This document shows positions 1 to 5,592 of a stretch of 8,805 nucleotides of DNA, one piece after another. The DNA is from an uncultured Olsenella sp. (lineage in GTDB: Bacteria > Actinomycetota > Coriobacteriia > Coriobacteriales > Atopobiaceae). Where the stretch lies: NCBI GenBank assembly GCA_959598545.1, contig CAUGFC010000076.1, positions 1 through 8,805 on the forward strand. The letters are read 5' to 3'. Within the stretch, counting starts at the first letter, position 1. Each line of letters starts with the position of its first letter. A program made the translations under genes and the position numbers. The notes beneath the pieces were generated by a model. It was not told the origin of the DNA and searched no databases. It saw nothing but the letters and a program-made list of their open reading frames with translations.

Positions 1-1136
1 AGGTCGACGTCGTCGGCGACGGGCTTGCCCTTGGCGTGAACGGCCAGGATCTTCTCGCGGCCGCCCACGTCCGGGCGGTCCACGGTCACGCGCCGGTCGA
101 AGCGGCCGGGGCGCAGCAGCGCCGGGTCGAGGATGTCGGGGCGGTTGGTGGCGGCGACCAGGATCACCGCGGAGTTGTCCTCGAAGCCGTCCATCTCGAC
201 GAGCAGCTGGTTCAAGGTCTGCTCGCGCTCGTCGTGGCCGCCGCCGAGGCCGGCGCCGCGCTGGCGGCCGACGGCGTCAATCTCGTCGATGAAGACGATG
301 CAGGGCGCTGCCTCCTTGGCCTGCTTGAAGAGGTCACGCACGCGCGAGGCGCCCACGCCCACGAACATCTCCACGAAGTCTGATCCGGAGATCGAGAAGA
401 ACGGGACGCCCGCCTCGCCGGCCACGGCCTTGGCGAGCAGCGTCTTGCCGGTGCCCGGCGGGCCCACGAGCAGAAGGCCGCGCGGAATGCGGGCGCCCAT
501 CTTGCGGTAGCGCTCGGGGTCGGAGAGGAAGTCGCGGACCTCCTGGAGCTCCTCGACCGCCTCGTCGATGCCCGCGACGTCGGCGAAGGTCACCTTGGGG
601 CGCTCCCCCTCGATACGGGCCTTGGTCTTGGCGAAGGACATCGTCTTGTCCTGCTGGCCGGACATACGGTTCATGTAGTAGACGAAGACGCCCACGAGCA
701 GCAGCGTCGGCACGACAGAGACCAGGACCGTCTGGAGAAGGTCGTCGGAGGACGTGTCAATCTCATAGGTGACGTCCGGGTGGTCCGCCATGAGCTCGGC
801 GAGGGAGTCGGAGCCCACGTAGACGCTCCTGTACGAGACGAGCTTGGAGTCGTCGTCCTTGTCGGCCTGCGTCTTCCAGTAGGAGCCGGTGACGCTGGCG
901 TCCGAGGTGCGGTAGCGGACGTCGCTCACGCGGCCCTCCTCGACGGCGGTCACGAACTCGTTGGTGGGCAGCGCCTCGCTGGACTGGCGGCTGTTGAAGA
1001 GCGCGGAACCCATCGAGTAAGCGAGGTAGACCACGATGGCGAGGACGATCAGCGACGTGATCGCACCGGACCGCGACGAGCCGCCGGGCTCGCCGGGGAG
1101 CGGCGGCCTGTTGTTGTTCTCGGGATCTGGCAACAC
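1..1136 (-). CDS. ftsH: ATP-dependent zinc metalloprotease FtsH (partial, N-terminal ~378 residues)
   Basis: FtsH is a hexameric membrane AAA+ protease that extracts and degrades membrane and short-lived cytosolic proteins. Visible in order: a short Pro/Asn-rich cytoplasmic N-terminus, TM1 (about residues 25-41), an extracytoplasmic domain of about 90 residues, TM2 (about 131-154, ending VFVYYMNRM), then the AAA+ module. That module has Walker A GPPGTGKT (about 225-232), the pore motif FVGVGASRVRD, Walker B IVFIDEID, and a second region of homology ending LLRPGRFDRR with the arginine fingers. The HExxH protease domain lies beyond the left edge. The start is uncertain by one codon: GTG at 1136-1134 or TTG at 1133-1131. 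Both follow AAAAAGGAG, 3 or 6 nt away, and the TTG has the better spacing. It begins 14 nt after the hpt stop, so the two are probably co-transcribed, the usual arrangement in Bacillus and many actinobacteria. Confidence 0.97.
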   Translation of the reverse strand, partial: MLPDPENNNRPPLPGEPGGSSRSGAITSLIVLAIVVYLAYSMGSALFNSRQSSEALPTNEFVTAVEEGRVSDVRYRTSDASVTGSYWKTQADKDDDSKLVSYRSVYVGSDSLAELMADHPDVTYEIDTSSDDLLQTVLVSVVPTLLLVGVFVYYMNRMSGQQDKTMSFAKTKARIEGERPKVTFADVAGIDEAVEELQEVRDFLSDPERYRKMGARIPRGLLLVGPPGTGKTLLAKAVAGEAGVPFFSISGSDFVEMFVGVGASRVRDLFKQAKEAAPCIVFIDEIDAVGRQRGAGLGGGHDEREQTLNQLLVEMDGFEDNSAVILVAATNRPDILDPALLRPGRFDRRVTVDRPDVGGREKILAVHAKGKPVADDVD

Positions 1137-1150
1137 GTACTCCTTTTTGG

Positions 1151-1702
1151 TTACTTCTGGTAGACCTCGGGCTTGAGGATGCCGATGTAGGGCAGGTTGC
1201 GGTAGCGCTCGGCGAAGTCGAGGCCGTAGCCCACGATGAACTCGTCGGGCACGTGGGTGCCCACGTAGCGGGGCTCGATCGCGGGCGTCTTGCCGGCGAC
1301 GTCCTTCACGAGGAACGCGGCCACCTCGACGGAGGCGGGGCCACGGCCCTTGAGCAGGTCGATGAGGTACGAGAGGGTGAGGCCGGAGTCGAGGATGTCC
1401 TCGACGATCAGGACGTCGCGCCCCTCGATCTTGGTGTCGAGGTCCTTGACGATGCGCACCACGCCGGAGCTCTTGGCCGCCTCACCGTAGCTGGAGACCG
1501 CCATGAAGTCCACCGACATCGGGCAGTCGATGGCGCGCATGAGGTCCGCGGTGAAGACCACGGCTCCGCGCAGCACGGCCACGACCAGCGGGTTCTTTCC
1601 GGCATAGTCACGCGTGATCTGCTCGCCCATGCGGCTGACAATCTGGTGGATGCCCTCCTCGCTGAGCAGGACCTCCTTGACGTCGGAATGCAGTGCCTCC
1701 AT
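1151..1702 (-). CDS. hpt: Hypoxanthine(-guanine) phosphoribosyltransferase
   Basis: This cytosolic purine-salvage enzyme transfers phosphoribose from PRPP to hypoxanthine or guanine, giving IMP or GMP. The 183-aa product has the normal family length. The PRPP-binding signature LIVEDILDSGLTL lies at residues 98-110; many relatives have DTG where this has DSG. LVKD (131-134) supplies the lysine expected to contact the purine, followed by IPDEF-like VPDEFIVGYGLDFAERYRNLPYIG (151-174), the conserved C-terminal block. The reading frame continues open further upstream, but ATG 1702-1700 is chosen because AAGGAG lies 6-7 nt before it and family homology begins there. It sits between tilS and ftsH on the same strand. 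In Bacillus, HprT and TilS are reported to affect ftsH expression; whether that holds here is unknown. Its separation from tilS by a repeat-bearing spacer is unusual for this cluster. Confidence 0.96.
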   Translation of the reverse strand: MEALHSDVKEVLLSEEGIHQIVSRMGEQITRDYAGKNPLVVAVLRGAVVFTADLMRAIDCPMSVDFMAVSSYGEAAKSSGVVRIVKDLDTKIEGRDVLIVEDILDSGLTLSYLIDLLKGRGPASVEVAAFLVKDVAGKTPAIEPRYVGTHVPDEFIVGYGLDFAERYRNLPYIGILKPEVYQK

Positions 1703-1708
1703 CGCTCG

Positions 1709-1727
1709 CTCCTTCCGTCGGCGGAAG
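1709..1727 (-). promoter_or_regulatory. Hairpin overlapping the hpt ribosome binding site
   Basis: On the minus strand CTTCCG (1727-1722) and CGGAAG (1717-1712) form a perfect 6-bp stem with tetraloop CCGA. The 3' arm covers the AAG of the Shine-Dalgarno AAGGAG (1714-1709), leaving only GAG free. The stem is short but GC-rich and could damp hpt translation. No ligand-binding structure is visible, so this is not called a riboswitch. Confidence 0.35.
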
Positions 1728-1798
1728 CTCTCTGGCCTGATTTCCAAGGATAGCGCAGATGGGACCCGCCGGAGACGCCGGAATGCCGCGCGCCAAAC

Positions 1799-2021
1799 AG
1801 GGTTTGGGTTCGAAGCCGGGGCGGCGGAGTCGCAAGCGATCGCAAAAGCGCAGGTAACTGATTTCTGAATTGATTTTCTGGGCACCGTGTCCGCTTTTCT
1901 GAACCCAAACCCGAATCGGGTTTGGGTTCAGAAAACGCGAAGTTGGTTTCTAGATGTATGTGTCAACTGGGGTTTTGCGCACGGATGACGTCGTCGGGAC
2001 GAAATCTCGAACCCAAACCCT
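1799..2021. repeat. MITE-like 223-bp element with 15-bp terminal inverted repeats
   Basis: The left end reads AGGGTTTGGGTTCGA (1799-1813). The right end (2007-2021) is its exact reverse complement. A 41-bp palindrome near the midpoint carries the same 12-mer, GGGTTTGGGTTC, in both orientations. The four copies are at 1800-1811 (+), 1901-1912 (-), 1918-1929 (+) and 2009-2020 (-), and I found none elsewhere in the window. The interior has no ORF and is visibly less GC-rich than the flanks. The only possible target duplication is 2 bp (AC on both sides), too short to count. The right end touches the tilS stop codon. It could be a non-autonomous mobile element, a REP-type palindromic cluster, or a set of protein-binding sites. 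The inverted repeats are certain; the mobile-element reading is inference. Confidence 0.6.
1895..1935. repeat. Perfect 41-bp palindrome (20-bp arms, 1-nt centre)
   Basis: Left arm 1895-1914 and right arm 1916-1935 are exact reverse complements around a single A at 1915. The arms start TTTTCTGAACCC and end GGGTTCAGAAAA. In RNA it would be a very strong hairpin (19 bp or so with a minimal loop). It is not a typical intrinsic terminator on either strand, since the T-run is at the 5' end and an A-run at the 3' end. Candidate roles are a dimeric protein-binding site, a cruciform, or the core of the enclosing repeat. Confidence 0.85.
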
Positions 2022-3534
2022 ACGCGAGGGGGTCGGGCGTCTCCAGAAGCGTCAGCTCGAGCAGCCATTTCGTCGCGGGGGTGCATCGGGCGCGCTCGTC
2101 AGGGCGCACGGGGGCGACCCATACGACCGATCCGGTAGGCGAGGTTCGCACCACGGGGACGCTCGCACGCTCGTCCAGGGGGACGCGCGCCTCTCCCAGC
2201 AGGTCGGACACCTTCTTCGACTGCCCGTGCATACCCAGCGGGCAGAGGACGTCGCCGGGGCGCGGGGCGTCCACCCAAAGCCCGCCCCCGCGCGAGGGAT
2301 CGACGCACGCTGCCTGCGCATCGAGAAGCACGGATGCGCCCTCCCACTCGAGCGCGTGGGCGCGGGCACGGGCGGCGGGGTCCGCCCCGGCAGGCGACTC
2401 GACGATGCGGGCGGACAGCGCCCGGCCGTCCGGGAGCTCGAGGCGGCCGGGCACCTCGAGCCAGGCCGCCGCGGGCGTCGCCACGCTGCGAGCGCGAAGG
2501 AACAGCAGCCCGTGCTCCACGCGGGCGGAGACGGCCATCGGGATGGTGAGCGAGCCCTCCCCCGCCGCGACCGCCCGCAGCACCGCGGCGATGTGGCGGG
2601 CCTCGAGCCGGGCGTCGGGGCGCAGGGCGAGAAGCGCGGCGCGCACCACGCGCCGGGCGATCGCCACCTCGAGCGCGGCGAGGCGCGACGCGTCCAGAAC
2701 GACGAGCCCGTCGCCCTCGCGACGCGTGAGGTCGCGCAGGGCGCGCCCGGCGACCGCCGTGAGGTACGCGTCCTCGTCGGAGAGGATGTCGCAGGTGTTC
2801 GCGAGGCTCGCCGTCACGCGCGGGTTTCTCGCCCGCACGACGGGCATGACCTCGTGGCGGACGTAGGCACGCAGGTAGCGCGTGTCGGCGTTGGTGTCGT
2901 CCTCGCGCCAGACGATGCCGCGCATGCGCAGCAGGTCGCAGAGCTCGTCGTGCGTGCGGTCCAGCAGGGGCCGCACGATGCGGTTGCGTCGACGCGGGAT
3001 GGACGAGAGCCCAGCCGCCCCGGTGCCGCGGATCGCGTTCATGAAGAAGGTCTCGGCGCGGTCGTCGGCGGTGTGCGCCGTGAGGATGCGCGCGGCGGAG
3101 CGCGGCGTGCCAAGGCGCTCGGAGAGCTCGTTCGCAAGGCGTGCGGCCTCGGCGTAGCGCAGCTCGCGGCCGGCGTTCTCGACGTTGTCCCGCGCGTCCG
3201 CGGCGAGGGCCGCCACGTCGGCGCGACGAATGGTGCAGGGGATGCCGAAGCGCTCGGAGAGGTCGCGCACGAACTCCTCGTCCTCCTCGGCGTCGATGCC
3301 GCGCAGGCCGTGGTTGACGTGCAGCACGTGCAGGCGCTCGCGGGCGATGCGCGTGACGCCGCGGCCGTCGTCGATGTCGAGCGCCGAGGTCGCGGCCAGC
3401 ACGAGCAGCGCCGTGGAGTCCGCCCCGCCCGAGACCATGAGGACGACGGGCGCGGAGAGCTCGACGTCCGCCGGCCCGCTCGGCCGCTCGAAACGAGCGC
3501 CCGAGGCACCGTATCGGCGAGAGACGCTCGGCAT
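2020..3534 (-). CDS. tilS: tRNA(Ile)-lysidine synthetase TilS
   Basis: TilS attaches lysine to C34 of tRNA-Ile(CAU) using ATP, switching its decoding from AUG to AUA. The 504-aa product has the PP-loop SGGADS (residues 35-40), HVNHGLRG (72-79) and TAHTADDRAETFFMNAIRG (from about 152), all typical N-terminal N-type ATP-pyrophosphatase elements. The DTNADTRYLRAYVRH stretch follows at about 213-227. The C-terminal substrate domain has RPGDVLCPLGMHGQSKKVSD (about 425-444). Start ATG 3534-3532 has GGAGG 5 nt upstream; the in-frame TTG at 3546 overlaps that RBS and is rejected. The stop TAG (2022-2020) uses two bases of the terminal inverted repeat, so the last residues may have been reset by insertion. 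It is divergent from the WalJ-like gene and first in the tilS-hpt-ftsH cluster. Confidence 0.96.
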   Translation of the reverse strand: MPSVSRRYGASGARFERPSGPADVELSAPVVLMVSGGADSTALLVLAATSALDIDDGRGVTRIARERLHVLHVNHGLRGIDAEEDEEFVRDLSERFGIPCTIRRADVAALAADARDNVENAGRELRYAEAARLANELSERLGTPRSAARILTAHTADDRAETFFMNAIRGTGAAGLSSIPRRRNRIVRPLLDRTHDELCDLLRMRGIVWREDDTNADTRYLRAYVRHEVMPVVRARNPRVTASLANTCDILSDEDAYLTAVAGRALRDLTRREGDGLVVLDASRLAALEVAIARRVVRAALLALRPDARLEARHIAAVLRAVAAGEGSLTIPMAVSARVEHGLLFLRARSVATPAAAWLEVPGRLELPDGRALSARIVESPAGADPAARARAHALEWEGASVLLDAQAACVDPSRGGGLWVDAPRPGDVLCPLGMHGQSKKVSDLLGEARVPLDERASVPVVRTSPTGSVVWVAPVRPDERARCTPATKWLLELTLLETPDPLA

Positions 3535-3616
3535 GGCCACCTCCAACGGTTACCCTGTACTTCGGCGACGCGCGGGCGCGCCCCACCCAGAAGTGTACGA
3601 CAGCGAGAGGAGCCCC
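3535..3616. promoter_or_regulatory. Divergent tilS / walJ intergenic region
   Basis: These 82 bp must hold the start signals for both divergent genes. No convincing -35/-10 pair is visible on either strand. Weak -10-like words are TACACT (minus, about 3598-3593) and TGTACT (plus, about 3556-3561). The ribosome binding sites are clear: GGAGG for tilS and AGAGGAG (3606-3612) for the plus-strand gene. Confidence 0.4.
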
Positions 3617-4429
3617 ATGACCCCCGAGATCCACCTGCACGTCCTCGCCAGCGGCTCCAAGGGCAACGCGGCGGTGGTCGAGGGCCCCGACGGCTCCGTG
3701 CTGGTGGACTGCGGCATCTCGCGGCGCGCCCTTCTCGGTCGCGCGGGGGAGCTGGGCGTGGACATGGGACGCGTGGTCGCCGTCATCCTCACCCACGAGC
3801 ACTCGGACCACGTGGGCGGGCTCAGCGTGTTCTGCAGCCGCTTCGACGGGGCGCTCTATGCGACGGCGGGGACCGTGGCGGCGCGCCGCTACCTCTCCGA
3901 GCTGCCGTTCACGCTCGTGGGCCACTCCGACGAGCTCGAGCTGGCCGGCATGCGCGTGCGGACCTTCCCCACCTCGCACGACGTGGCCGACCCCGTGGGC
4001 CTGCGCTTCTCGACGGACGACGACGCGCTCGGCTTCTGCACCGACACCGGCGAGCTGGGACCGGAGGCGCTGGGAGCCCTTGCCGACGCGCGCATCCTGG
4101 CGCTGGAGTCCAACCACGACGAGCGCATGCTGGCCACCGGCAGCTACCCGTCCTACCTCAAGGCACGCGTGGGCGGGCCGACCGGCCACCTCTCCAACGC
4201 CCAGGCCGCGGCGGCGCTCGCGGACCTCGTGGGGCCCGACACCGAGACCGTGGTGGCCATGCACCTCTCCCAGGAGAACAACCGCCCGAGCGTCTGCGTG
4301 CGCACGCTGGCGGAGGCTGTCGGGGCGCGAGTCGCCCCTGGCGACGACGGACGCACCGAGGCGCGCACGCCGGACGGCAGGCTCACGATCTGCTGCGCCG
4401 CGCAGGACTGGCCTCTTTCCGTGTTCTGA
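3617..4429 (+). CDS. walJ: WalJ/YycJ-type metallo-beta-lactamase-fold hydrolase
   Basis: The 270-aa product matches the YycJ/WalJ branch of metallo-beta-lactamase-fold enzymes in length and motifs. These include the N-terminal ASGSKGNAAVVE (11-22), the metal-binding HEHSDH (60-65), TSHD (119-122, His121), CTDTG (141-145, Asp143), ESNHD (164-168), GHLSN (190-194) and MHLSQENN (215-222). Two metal ions are expected at the active site. There is no signal peptide, so it should be cytosolic. In Firmicutes the gene often sits in the walRK (yycFG) locus and has been linked to cell-wall and DNA-repair phenotypes. Here it is alone, divergent from tilS, so the symbol reflects family rather than context. 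ATG 3617 follows AGAGGAG by 4 nt; longer upstream extensions lack family homology. The metal-site residues all appear present. The substrate is unknown. Confidence 0.9.
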   Translation: MTPEIHLHVLASGSKGNAAVVEGPDGSVLVDCGISRRALLGRAGELGVDMGRVVAVILTHEHSDHVGGLSVFCSRFDGALYATAGTVAARRYLSELPFTLVGHSDELELAGMRVRTFPTSHDVADPVGLRFSTDDDALGFCTDTGELGPEALGALADARILALESNHDERMLATGSYPSYLKARVGGPTGHLSNAQAAAALADLVGPDTETVVAMHLSQENNRPSVCVRTLAEAVGARVAPGDDGRTEARTPDGRLTICCAAQDWPLSVF

Positions 4430-4456
4430 GGGGCGCGCGTCTCCCGTCCCGCTACA

Positions 4457-4489
4457 GAAAACGGGCCGGAACCCGTGGGTCCCGGCCCG
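4457..4489 (-). terminator. Intrinsic terminator of hsp20
   Basis: Read on the minus strand, CGGGCCGGGACCC (4489-4477) pairs with GGGTTCCGGCCCG (4474-4462), then UUUUCUG follows (4461-4455). The single imperfect pair is a G-U wobble in the minus-strand RNA but an A-C mismatch in the plus-strand RNA. With the T-run only on the minus side, this shows it serves hsp20 rather than the convergent walJ. It starts 23 nt after the hsp20 stop. walJ has no comparable U-tract terminator of its own. Confidence 0.88.
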
Positions 4490-4511
4490 CTGAGTCGCCG
4501 CTACGCAACAG

Positions 4512-4943
4512 CTAGTCGATGGCGATCTTGGTGACGTTGGCCTTCTCGTCCTGCTTGGGGACGTTCACCGTAAGGATGCCGCCCTCGAGCTTGGCGGTGA
4601 GGCCGGTCGTGGCCGCGTCCTTCAGGAAGACGCCGCGCGTGGCGCTCCACTCGCCGGACTCCTTGTAGAGGTAGTTCTTGCCCTTCTCCTCGTCGGACTC
4701 CTTCTTCTCCACGGAGACGGAGAGACGGCCCTCGTTGAGCTCGACGTCAATGTCCTCGCGCTTGACGCCCGGCAGCTCGGCAGTGACCACATACGCGGTG
4801 CCCGCGTCCTCGACGTTCATCTTGAAGCCGGCGTTGCCCGTGGAGAGCGCGGCGAACGGCGCGTCGAAGAAGCGGTCGAACTCGTCGAACGGCCAGCTGC
4901 GCAGTGCGCGAGAGTAACGGTCATACGGAATCATGCTTGCCAT
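4512..4943 (-). CDS. hsp20: Small heat-shock protein, Hsp20/alpha-crystallin family
   Basis: This is an ATP-independent cytosolic holdase that binds unfolding proteins and passes them to ClpB/DnaK. The 143-aa product has an N-terminal arm rich in aromatics (SWPFDEFDRFFDAPF, 16-30) and an alpha-crystallin domain (about 40-132). That domain contains AELPGVKREDIDVEL (55-69) and the signature GGILTVNVPK (121-130). The C-terminus carries an I-x-I motif (Ile140-Ala-Ile142), used for oligomer assembly in this family. ATG 4943 is chosen for AGGAG 8 nt upstream; Met4 is a possible later start. The gene is monocistronic, with its own terminator and a long leader. It is divergent from an unknown membrane protein, and clpB, its usual functional partner, lies about 2.5 kb away in the window. 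Heat or stress control is likely from the family and from the inverted repeat upstream. Confidence 0.96.
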   Translation of the reverse strand: MASMIPYDRYSRALRSWPFDEFDRFFDAPFAALSTGNAGFKMNVEDAGTAYVVTAELPGVKREDIDVELNEGRLSVSVEKKESDEEKGKNYLYKESGEWSATRGVFLKDAATTGLTAKLEGGILTVNVPKQDEKANVTKIAID

Positions 4944-5058
4944 GGTGCTCACTCCTTTTGGTCTGTGTGGGCGCCTCCCCGGGCACCCTGTCGCTCGTTG
5001 GTAGTTATTCCCCGCCATCCGGCTTCTAAACCGAGAAGGACCATTTTTCTGAGCGACA
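4944..5058 (-). promoter_or_regulatory. Structured 5' leader of hsp20 (possible RNA thermometer)
   Basis: If transcription starts from the promoter proposed near 5057-5086, the leader is about 100 nt. The minus-strand RNA can pair UGUCGCUC (5058-5051) with GAGCGACA (4996-4989), 8 bp. Inside that loop CUUCU (5038-5034) can pair with AGAAG (5027-5023). Directly downstream lies a 7-bp hairpin, GGGUGCC/GGCGCCC (4988-4982 with 4975-4969, one G-U). The segment UCCUU (5040-5036) is complementary to AAGGA of the ribosome binding site. Small heat-shock genes are the classic hosts of RNA thermometers (ROSE, fourU), but no ROSE or fourU signature is recognised here. The pairings are seen; the function is inference. 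Confidence 0.35.
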
Positions 5059-5086
5059 TATACTCACCATATCTAAGCGTCATTAA
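5057..5086 (-). promoter_or_regulatory. Candidate hsp20 promoter
   Basis: On the minus strand TATATG (5062-5057) could be the -10, with TAATGA or TTAATG about 17-18 nt upstream (5086-5080) as a weak -35. The -35 falls inside the spacer of the inverted repeat 5071-5093, so a protein bound there would block it. The region is strikingly AT-rich for this genome. Confidence 0.4.
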
Positions 5087-5093
5087 CTTAGAT
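5071..5093. promoter_or_regulatory. Inverted repeat ATCTAAG-N9-CTTAGAT, candidate stress operator
   Basis: Two perfect 7-bp arms (5071-5077 and 5087-5093) flank a 9-nt spacer. Looser outer arms CTCA (5063-5066) and TGAG (5096-5099) extend it. It overlaps the proposed hsp20 -35 and abuts the -35 of the divergent gene. The arm spacing equals that of CIRCE (N9), but the arms are not CIRCE (TTAGCACTC), HAIR/HspR (CTTGAGT-N7) or CtsR sites. The binding protein is unknown. Confidence 0.6.
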
Positions 5094-5094
5094 T

Positions 5095-5122
5095 TTGAGC
5101 ACGGCGCGGCCTGTATCATAAT
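5095..5122 (+). promoter_or_regulatory. Sigma-70-type promoter of the 134-aa membrane protein
   Basis: TTGAGC (5095-5100) and CATAAT (5117-5122) are 16 nt apart, giving a start near 5129 and a short leader of about 25 nt before the ATG at 5154. The -35 begins just after the inverted repeat 5071-5093, so a bound regulator could affect it too. Confidence 0.6.
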
Positions 5123-5153
5123 GGCGACGGTAACTGAGAGAGCCGGAGGCACC

Positions 5154-5558
5154 ATGAGCAGCACCGAGCCCACCACGGGGGACGTCGAGAAGCACGCGGC
5201 CCCCTACGTCCGCCAGCGCCCCACCCATCGCAGCGTGGAGCCCATCGACGACCTTGCGTCCGAGACGGGCGGGCCCGAGCTCGACGACCAGGGTTCCGAC
5301 CGGGCCGTCGCCGGCGGCGTCCTCCCCACTCTCGGGCACAGGCGCTCGCGCGCCGAGGGCGTGCAGCTGCGCCGGGACCTCCACTATGGCCAGTACCTCG
5401 AGATTCCCAAGGGGCGCCGCGACATCTTCGCCTCGCGCGAGCGCAAGACGCGCATCAAGACGGCCATCGCGCTCGTCGCCGTGCTGGCCGTGCTGGCGAT
5501 CGTGGTCTTCTTCGTCTGGGAGTACATGCAGGCCAACTGGGGCTCCACCGCCCGCTAG
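5154..5558 (+). CDS. Unknown protein with a single C-terminal membrane helix
   Basis: I do not recognise a family for this 134-aa protein. Residues 1-100 are hydrophilic with no evident domain: an acidic N-terminal half (PIDDLASETGGPELDDQGSD) and a basic second half (GHRRSRAEGVQLRRD, KGRRDIFASRERKTR). A single hydrophobic helix spans about 102-123 (AIALVAVLAVLAIVVFFVW), followed by about 10 residues. The Arg/Lys-rich stretch before the helix predicts a cytoplasmic N-terminus and a short external tail, a tail-anchor-like topology. ATG 5154 is supported by GGAGG 4 nt upstream and a good promoter; the open frame upstream of it lies in the regulatory region. Codons have the high GC third position of the neighbours, so it is a real gene. 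It may share regulation with divergent hsp20; a role as a small membrane adaptor is only speculation. Confidence 0.8.
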   Translation: MSSTEPTTGDVEKHAAPYVRQRPTHRSVEPIDDLASETGGPELDDQGSDRAVAGGVLPTLGHRRSRAEGVQLRRDLHYGQYLEIPKGRRDIFASRERKTRIKTAIALVAVLAVLAIVVFFVWEYMQANWGSTAR

Positions 5559-5565
5559 CCGAATG

Positions 5566-5592
5566 GGTCAAGGGGGCTGTCCCCTTCTGACC
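5566..5592. repeat. REP-like hairpin between convergent genes
   Basis: AAGGGG (5570-5575) pairs with CCCCTT (5581-5586) over a GCTGT loop. Outer GGTC (5566-5569) pairs with GACC (5589-5592), leaving CT bulged. It starts 8 nt after the stop of the plus-strand gene and overlaps the stop of the convergent 44-aa ORF. There is no U-tract, so it is a weak bidirectional terminator at best. Its compact bulged-palindrome form resembles REP sequences mobilised by RAYT transposases; that is resemblance only. Confidence 0.5.

Larger units (their letters stand above)
1703..2019. other. tilS-hpt intergenic region
   Basis: These 317 bp contain no credible gene. Most of the stretch is a MITE-like repeat (1799-2021). 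Between the repeat and hpt, the minus strand has TATCCT (1752-1747), a possible -10 about 45 nt before the hpt ATG, but no recognisable -35. Inside the repeat the minus strand has a perfect TTGACA (1966-1961) with no -10 at 16-18 nt. So hpt may have its own weak promoter or may be read through from tilS; the sequence does not decide. Confidence 0.6.

Noticed and set aside
1703..1885. N-terminal extension of Hpt to 244 residues
   Set aside because: It would translate through the Shine-Dalgarno and the repeat element. The family length and the RBS support ATG 1702.
1961..1966. hpt promoter from the perfect TTGACA on the minus strand
   Set aside because: No -10-like hexamer occurs 16-18 nt downstream; the word alone is not enough.
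1800..2020. Telomere-like or G-quadruplex DNA from GGGTTTGGG
   Set aside because: Each site has only two G-tracts and the sites are far apart and in opposite orientations, so a four-tract quadruplex is not formed locally.
2099..4264. Long minus-strand open frame (721 codons) spanning tilS and walJ
   Set aside because: It is a shadow of tilS in another frame and antisense to walJ, with low-complexity Arg/Ala/His composition and no homology.
4462..4489. Terminator for walJ on the plus strand
   Set aside because: The hairpin has an A-C mismatch in plus-strand RNA and no T-run follows on that side; the evidence favours hsp20.
1954..4515. Very long plus-strand open frame (853 codons) across tilS and walJ
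   Set aside because: It is antisense to tilS and out of frame with walJ, has Arg/Gly/Ala-rich composition, and has no RBS. It is a by-product of high GC and few stops.
5071..5093. CIRCE or HAIR (HspR) site upstream of hsp20
   Set aside because: The spacer is CIRCE-like (9 nt), but the arm sequences match neither consensus. Kept only as an unassigned inverted repeat.
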